Made by a program: the position numbers and the translations under genes
Notes under the pieces: model-generated
Seen by the model: the letters and a program-made list of their open reading frames with translations, nothing else
The model's database searches: none
Told to the model about the DNA's origin: nothing
Shown: in pieces, positions 58,610 through 64,000 of the stretch
Numbering within the stretch: the stretch's first letter is position 1
Layout of the letters: each line of letters begins with the position of its first letter
From: Mayamaea pseudoterrestris
Lineage: Eukaryota > Bacillariophyta > Bacillariophyceae > Sellaphorales > Sellaphoraceae
Assembly: GCA_027923505.1 (NCBI GenBank)
Contig: BROI01000017.1
Span: 248,001 to 312,000 of the forward strand
Direction: 5' to 3'
Length of the DNA stretch: 64,000 nt

Positions 58610-59268
58610 AATATAAAATAAGAAAATTTCATTTTTGCTGCTGCTATTCATTGGTACAGACATAGCTGGGCACATCGCATCTATGGTAAACATACACCAG
58701 GGTTTTGGAGTTGCTTCCAATAAACTTACGGTTGTACATTGTAGAGTATCCCTCAGGGCAGCACATATTAGCCCGACTGATAACGCTAGTCGATGGGTCT
58801 TGCTGGTTTACCTCCAATGAAGTTTCAAATTCTTTGGCAAATGGAGAGCCAGAATCAAATAAGATGCTCCAAGCTACTCTCCAGCAAGCGCCTGACCTTC
58901 GCTAAATAGTGGCTATAGCAGCTTCATGGCACGACTTATTTCTGGACTGACCACCGGAAGCCAATACTTCAATGGCTGTCTGTCCTGCTGCTCCAGCTCC
59001 AATGTTAATAATCTACTCTTATTGCCGTTGCACATGGTGTTGGCACTATCTATATATATGTATGTCCATTGGTTGCAAATAGTGTTGTTACATAAAAAGT
59101 GTCGTAGTTTGGCGAGGCCATTACCGATGCGATGCGATAGTTCTGGTAGTGATGCGACACGACCTGCCGCGGCAAAGCGCCACTTGGCAACCACCGGATG
59201 CTGCTTACTTTTGCGCCTTGCACTCGTCTCCATGAACATAATATGGCACCTACTATTGTAGGTCGAGC
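58610..59268. other. Intergenic, nothing recognised
   Basis: 659 bases with only short frames on either strand. A TATATATATAT-like run (ATCTATATATATGTATG) occurs near 59049. The promoter of the following membrane-protein gene is presumed here. Confidence 0.4.
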
Positions 59269-60327
59269 ATGGTGTCGCTTCCATTTACACATCATCGCAA
59301 TCCGAGAACGGTTGTGAATGGCCGCCTTGTGGAGCCTCAACGACGGTCATTGTCGCTGCAGCGACTTGCTGTTGTCAGTCTTTGTCTGGCGTTTCTTTAC
59401 TATACAAATTACAACAGCCTTTCATTGTCGCGACGAAGACGAGCCACGAAGAATTTTGCATTTTGGAGTCTCACGGAAGTTTCGTCCGATCGTGTACGCA
59501 TCCAGGCGGCAAGATTGAGTTACGACTGCTTGGTGCGCAAGAATCCAGTCTGCGCCTATATCCGCGATCAGTTGGCGCATGGCAAGCCAATCTTGTACGA
59601 TGAAAATGATTACCCATACACGGTGCATCGAACAATTTGCTGGAGTTTGTTTTTCCTGAGTTTGCTGCAATGGTGTTGGGATGGTACCAAGTTGAATCGA
59701 TTCTCTCGAAACATGTTTCTGGATGCCGCTTTGGATTTACTTTTGCTGCCTCTTGATTCCGTCTTGTCCTTGATTGGGTTGCTTTCGTTTGTCTTGTATC
59801 CAACATGGATGCGCATGCAAACGATGGTGCTTCTGCAGCACCAATCAAGCTTGTTTCACGAATCCTTTGCCTTCTCGGTGGCATGCCTGTTACTCATTTC
59901 CGTATTGGGCAACGCTCTATCGCGCTACTTTTTTAATGCGAGTCACTCGTGTCAGCTGGGTAGACTCGCTCCAGCACCCGCGCATGCATTGATTGCAGCT
60001 GCGGCAGGCTACTATCGAGGTACCTTTGCGAGTGATATACTTTTTGCGGGAGCGACACCATCGCATACGTTGTATGGCACGCACTACTATTCGCCAATGA
60101 CAATGAACTGGATGCTGGTCAGTTTCGTCGTGGCGTCTGTCATTTTGGCGAGGCGGAGAGGCTATGGAATTGGTATCATCGTATCTTGGATCTTGGTGAA
60201 TATCATGGCAGCCATGATGGGTCGGTACCAGCAGGAACAGCAATTGTTGCCAGTCTTGGCAGGCAGTGTTTCGAATGCATGGTCAGAATTTTTGCAAAGC
60301 TTGGTCCAGAACCAAGATTACTTTTGA
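59269..60327 (+). CDS. Unknown polytopic membrane protein
   Basis: 352 residues, ATG at 59269. Seven or so hydrophobic segments are visible: LAVVSLCLAFLYYTNY near residue 32, ICWSLFFLSLLQWCW near 125, two between 145 and 180 (LDLLLLPLDSVLSLIGLLSF), FSVACLLLISVLG near 205, LVSFVVASVILAR near 290 and IIVSWILVNIMAAMMG near 310. A Gly/Ala-rich segment with conserved-looking small residues (PAHALIAAAAGYYRG) sits near 245. Spacing and size loosely recall rhomboid-like proteins, but neither the GxSG serine nor the catalytic histidine context is seen, so no peptidase function is claimed. The N-terminus is basic and may be cytosolic. Confidence 0.6.
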   Translation: MVSLPFTHHRNPRTVVNGRLVEPQRRSLSLQRLAVVSLCLAFLYYTNYNSLSLSRRRRATKNFAFWSLTEVSSDRVRIQAARLSYDCLVRKNPVCAYIRDQLAHGKPILYDENDYPYTVHRTICWSLFFLSLLQWCWDGTKLNRFSRNMFLDAALDLLLLPLDSVLSLIGLLSFVLYPTWMRMQTMVLLQHQSSLFHESFAFSVACLLLISVLGNALSRYFFNASHSCQLGRLAPAPAHALIAAAAGYYRGTFASDILFAGATPSHTLYGTHYYSPMTMNWMLVSFVVASVILARRRGYGIGIIVSWILVNIMAAMMGRYQQEQQLLPVLAGSVSNAWSEFLQSLVQNQDYF

Positions 60328-60655
60328 AAGCTTTGAGGTACGGTTAACAGCGAGATTCAAACGTCATCGCTTGCCCTGCTAGAGCCTACGTGTTCCTGTT
60401 GCTGTGAATTTACGTTTGGGTATTTTTGTATGGGCAAAGAGTAAAATAATGAGAGTTCCAAATTCTTCATTCGATCGGATGCGTTTGTGCGCCATGAAAC
60501 TTTGAATAGCCAGTGAACCTTACATTCTTATTTTTGCTCTGCCATTGTCAAGCTTTGAAAAATATCGTCGAAGTCTGGGCCGAAAGTAGGCAGGCAAGGA
60601 TGACGTGAACGAATAAATAGTTGGTGAGTTCTTCAATCTATTCCACTCGCATAGC

Positions 60656-61212
60656 ATGCGCGAAAAGGTGTCGAACAAAGAGCTCGCTCGGGACCTGATA
60701 CTAGTGTGCGAGATGGAACTGAGTTGCATTGTGATAGACATGGCGGCCGTGGTGCCGGCTTGGGAGAAAGTATGGGCGGAAACGTTTGCGCCAATTCACA
60801 AGATTTACACGGTCATACTAGCGCATCACCTTTTCCAAAGTTGATGCCTGGCTCAACGGGAGCCGCGATCAAAGCCTACCTGCGCACGGTTCCGCCTGGA
60901 TGTTCTCTTAGGCAATGTAAACGGCCCATGTTGCACGCTGTCTTTTGCGATGCATTTTGTTTGTTGCGATAACAGCGACCGCCACTTAATGGATGGATGG
61001 TTGTTTACGAAGCTACATACATTTGAGTGGATCGGAAAGTTGTTTTTATATCTAAGAAAATATTGTCTCATTATTTATGCTTCCATCTGCAGGACATCGA
61101 CTCGAGAGAACGCATGTGCGTGTGCCTTGGACCAGAAGGCAACGTATTGAATGCCTCCACGCTTGTCGCGACATATGAACATATAGGAGCTTTTAAACAG
61201 CATTACCGGTAG
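60656..61212 (+). CDS. Possible small spliced gene, first exons unresolved
   Basis: A good acceptor (CATCTGCAG) at 61092 is followed by an open stretch from 61093 to a TAG at 61212 with convincing composition: DIDSRERMCVCLGPEGNVLN, then ASTLVATYEHIGAFKQHYR. Upstream, an ATG at 60656 opens 62 codons (MREKVSNKELARDLILVCEM), while overlapping frames around 60660-60935 are also open and protein-like. I could not find one set of GT-AG sites that joins them convincingly. The rest of 60328-61255 shows nothing. The last exon is probable; the gene model is not. Confidence 0.3.
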
Positions 61213-61255
61213 AAGAAATTTCATAGATTTGTATTGCTTTGTATGGTCCACTTGT

Positions 61256-63080
61256 TCACACAGACATCAGTTGAACGACCCGCATATCGTCGTCCCCACC
61301 CACCGAAGACGAATGCCCGGAATCATGATCGTCCTCGCCTTCGCTGTCGACGGGCGCCGGATTGACTGCTTGCAGCAAATCCTGCAAACTTGCATACACA
61401 CTCATGCTTGGCGTTATAGTTCGCTCCAAAACCATAATGGTGGCATTTGCGTGTCGTTTCATGGCAGCTTCCTCCTCCGAGCTGAATTTTGGATTGAGCA
61501 AGATGCCTCGCAAAGCTAACACCAAGGCCGGGTGGTTGATGATAGTCTCAGCAGTATCTTGAACTGCCATGTTGTGAATCGCCGCAAAGGCTCGCTCCTT
61601 GACGTGCGCATCCGGATCGTTCAAGGCAGCATCCGTCAACACATCCAGCACAAGGCCCTGTCGATACGCGCATAAATGCAGCTTTATACGCTTGGGCGCC
61701 GCAGCCAAGTTCCGCAATGCTCCCACGGCATGTCGCCGAGTGGAAACCAAAATATCAGAAATGGTGTGACTAGACGGCAGCGGCGCTTGTCGATGTACCG
61801 ACAGTTCCGCCATGAGGTCAAGTAATTCCGCATTCTCAGCCAACATAATTTTGTTTTCCGGTGCCCAACTCAAGTTCAAAATAGCCCGGCTGACAATGTT
61901 GCGACTCCGTAAGATTTCGGTAAAATGCTCCAAGTTGTGCAGCGCACTGTCGCTCTTGTGCAGCGGTCGACGAGCCACATTGACAAGCGTTTCGACCAAG
62001 CCATCCCGGGTAACCATCATGAGCATATTCTCCGCGTCACACGCTAAATTGGCAATTACCCAGAGAGCTGAGAGTCGAGCTTGCCAGGGAACGGCCGAAT
62101 ATGGTGACTGGCATAGTCGCATCAAGATTGGTAGACACTTGGGAAAGTTTGCTAGCGTCTTGATGGCATCGCCCACACGTGCATAGTGGCCAAGCAGTTT
62201 TGTTGCGTACTGCAGAAACAAGGAAGCGTCATGCGACGCATCGTACTCATTATGCTGATTGTTGTCATTTGCACCATGATGAACATAGCCTACGTATTCC
62301 TTACCATCCTGACAATTTGCAAGGCGTCGATCCATTTCTCGCTCGACGGCATCAATCAGGAGACTCAAAGTAATGCTTCCCATGCGCAAAAAGCTGGCGC
62401 GGACCATGCTACTTGAGCTTCGATGCACTAGTTCCATGGCTTGGGCAGTTAGTGCCAACTCCGTCGTGATTATTGCTTCATGCTTGTTAGTACCGCTACT
62501 GACACGCGTTGTTTCCGTTTGACTGGCAACACGCAGTAAAAAGACAAAGTGTTTCAACAATGCCGCGTCTGCTCCAGCGGCCATTTCCTGATTGTGATGC
62601 GATTCATCATCGTTGCTTTCAAAGGTTTCGACTGCTCGTTGAATGGCCTCGAGTCGCTCCGATCGTGTCACGCAAGTGGCGAGTGCTGCAGAATGCAAAT
62701 GAACATTGCAAGTAGGAAATGGAGACTGAGCAGGCAATTTATGCAAGCGTCATCACAATGTATCTCACTTGGAATACCTAATCCTACGTACCATCCACGA
62801 CTTGCTTTGGCGTCCATTTTGACGGTGATGCTTGGAGTCGCATTCGCTTGTGCTGAGGCAGACTTGATGCATCTTCATCGTGCTGATGCTGCTGATGGAA
62901 CAAGGTAAAATCAACGCTCTTTTTGCGTCGAGGTGGCCCGGATTCATTCGTGATTGGAGTCGCTTGGTGGCTATTATGATTCATGGTGCTCCTTTCAAAG
63001 CTGCTCGTCGAAATGCGATAGTCATCGTCATCCGATGCGGACAGCATGGCATTGGCCATGGTTAACAGGCTGGCGGCCAT
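61256..63080 (-). CDS. Armadillo-repeat protein
   Basis: Two exons, 63080..62792 and 62685..61256, with a 106-base GTACGT-AG intron, give 572 residues; the splice joins KQVVD to ALATCVTRSERLEAIQRAVE. The N-terminal 100 residues are low-complexity with a basic patch (PPRRKKSVDF, HKRMRLQASPSK) that could be a nuclear localisation signal. From residue about 230 the sequence is a helical repeat of armadillo type: ARLSALWVIANLACDAENML, then SRAILNLSWAPENKIMLAEN, RRHAVGALRNLAAAPKRIKL and ERAFAAIHNMAVQDTAETII, each with the A-L-x-N-L-A core. It ends in an acidic tail (SEGEDDHDSG). It is a scaffold or transport adaptor; no closer family is recognised. Confidence 0.78.
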
Positions 63081-63206
63081 GCAAAACTACTATGATACTT
63101 GACCGCAGCCTGACTTTTGTCGTTCGAGTTTAATGTCAATGCCCTTTATGAATGAGGCTGCTGACCTTGTCCGCCTTTCCCTCACGCATTGGAGAGTGGC
63201 TTCACC

Positions 63207-63292
63207 ATGATGGATCGCTGTCACGTTGACACCGAATCTTCGCGTTCGCACCGCGGAGCCACGAAACGTCCCTGTGTCACATCAGGACCAAT
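63207..63292 (+). CDS. Possible first exon of the right-edge gene
   Basis: An ATGATG at 63207 opens 28 codons (MMDRCHVDTESSRSHRGATK) ending at a perfect GTAAGT donor. It is 127 bases from the divergent armadillo gene. Joining it to the open frame at 63644 would need an acceptor of the right phase, and the only in-phase site I see (ACAAG near 63652) is weak. It is listed as a candidate. Confidence 0.3.
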
Positions 63293-63643
63293 GTAAGTGC
63301 GAGTTTTAGTTAAGCCTGTTTTGCACTATTGCCTACTTATGAGTTTTCATCTGTTGCCCATTCGTGAGTGTTCATCGTGGCCTGTTTTATACTATTGCCT
63401 GCGTTTGGCTTTCATTGTCGGTGCCGACGCGCGGAAGTCGGACGTTGGTGCGCCGCGCGCCATGGCCAATGAGCCAACGAAACAAAGATTGCAGCAGCCA
63501 TCGAACGAAAGGTCCTCATCTCGTTACGCTACAATTGTATCACTGTAAACGTTATTTCCTTTCGCGAGCGCAGTCGGTAACAGGGACTGCGATTGTTGAA
63601 GCAAGTTTCTACCTCCATCCGCTGCAAGTCCTTCGTCATTGCA

Positions 63644-64000
63644 ATGACAAGTTTGATGCAAATGCAAGCAACCGCCACAGGGGAAGCGCAGTCTTTGCAT
63701 CCTGGCGAGGATGACCAAAGCAAGGAGCAGCGAGAGACTATCGAATCGAAATATGCCGCTAATGATGAAGATTCCGGTGAAGATGACGATGATGACGATG
63801 AAGTCATAGTCTTGAATGAAGGAGGAGGCAAGCTGGAGAATGACTCGACTCCACGCCGCTCTAGCCGCAAGCGAACATCGACAGTCATCCACGTCAAAGG
63901 CGGTCATGCCATCAAGAAGGAGAATAACTATGTTCTCAAGGGACATTCGTACGTTTTTGGAGTCCGCGATGAGGAGCAAGTTGCACCGAAACAGCGAGCC
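63644..64000 (+). CDS. Acidic protein, C-terminus cut by window edge
   Basis: From an ATG at 63644 the frame is open for 119 codons to the edge. It opens Gln/Thr-rich, then strongly acidic (EDSGEDDDDDDEVIVLNEGG), then basic (STPRRSSRKRTSTVIHVKGG), then HAIKKENNYVLKGHSYVFGV. The acidic-then-basic layout is typical of nuclear chromatin-linked or nucleolar proteins; the basic patch could be a nuclear localisation signal. No domain is recognised in the visible part. An upstream exon is possible. From 63293 to 63643 I see only short frames. Confidence 0.6.
   Translation, partial: MTSLMQMQATATGEAQSLHPGEDDQSKEQRETIESKYAANDEDSGEDDDDDDEVIVLNEGGGKLENDSTPRRSSRKRTSTVIHVKGGHAIKKENNYVLKGHSYVFGVRDEEQVAPKQRA

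Noticed and set aside
59269-60327. Rhomboid protease assignment for the unknown membrane protein.
   Set aside because: The segment number fits loosely, but neither the serine motif nor the catalytic histidine is visible.
1-64000. tRNA, rRNA, snoRNA and riboswitch features.
   Set aside because: Reading by eye found no tRNA T-loop/acceptor pairing or rRNA-like block; a covariance-model search would be needed to exclude small RNAs.

Overview
The window is nuclear DNA from a diatom or a very close stramenopile. Four things support this. Many proteins begin with a signal peptide that runs into an ASAFAP-like phenylalanine motif, the entry signal of a four-membrane red-lineage plastid. There is a violaxanthin de-epoxidase-like carotenoid enzyme and a thylakoid KEA antiporter with an EF-hand. 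Secreted PT-rich and DUF7467-like proteins of the diatom type are present. Genes are dense, with short GT-AG introns of about 64-225 bases, and TAA, TAG and TGA all act as stops. Many open frames extend upstream of the true ATG through TTG or GTG codons; starts given here are ATGs chosen from targeting signals, domain limits and splice sites.

Layout. 0-4.6 kb is a plastid block: an unknown gene cut by the left edge, a HugZ/HOZ-like flavin-fold protein, an RCC-reductase-like protein and, divergent from the last, a VDE-like enzyme. 4.6-6.6 kb holds only decayed coding pieces. 6.6-15.7 kb is a segmental tandem duplication. Each unit has an ankyrin-repeat gene facing a secreted PT-rich gene, a Ty1/copia relic lies between the units, and a short third fragment follows. 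15.9-18.3 kb adds two more secreted, probably GPI-anchored, Cys-containing proteins, so 8.4-18.3 kb reads as an island of cell-surface genes, all on the minus strand.

18.8-29.8 kb: a cation-efflux-like protein, a three-HMG-box protein, plastid KEA K+/H+ antiporter, a lone ABC-type ATPase, alpha-tubulin and a DGK1/dolichol-kinase-like lipid kinase. 29.9-42.5 kb: a 1130-residue extracellular LRR protein, an RluA-type pseudouridine synthase with a zinc finger, a COX5b-like subunit, proteasome beta-3, an unknown basic protein, a thioredoxin and group II truncated haemoglobin pair sharing a promoter, a DUF1415 protein, NHP2 and a DUF3783 protein.

42.7-64 kb: a Sen1-like helicase with an apparent WW insertion, a GRAB-domain golgin, a NIPA-like transporter, plastid release factor 1, a patatin-like lipase, a PH-START-acyltransferase-fold fusion, an unknown membrane protein, an armadillo-repeat protein and an acidic protein cut by the right edge. 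Most genes are ordinary single-copy housekeeping genes. The accessory signal lies in the duplicated surface-protein island and in several unusual domain fusions. Seventeen introns in eleven genes were placed by hand from GT-AG sites plus restored frame and homology; none has transcript support. I recognised no rRNA, tRNA, CRISPR array or replication origin.
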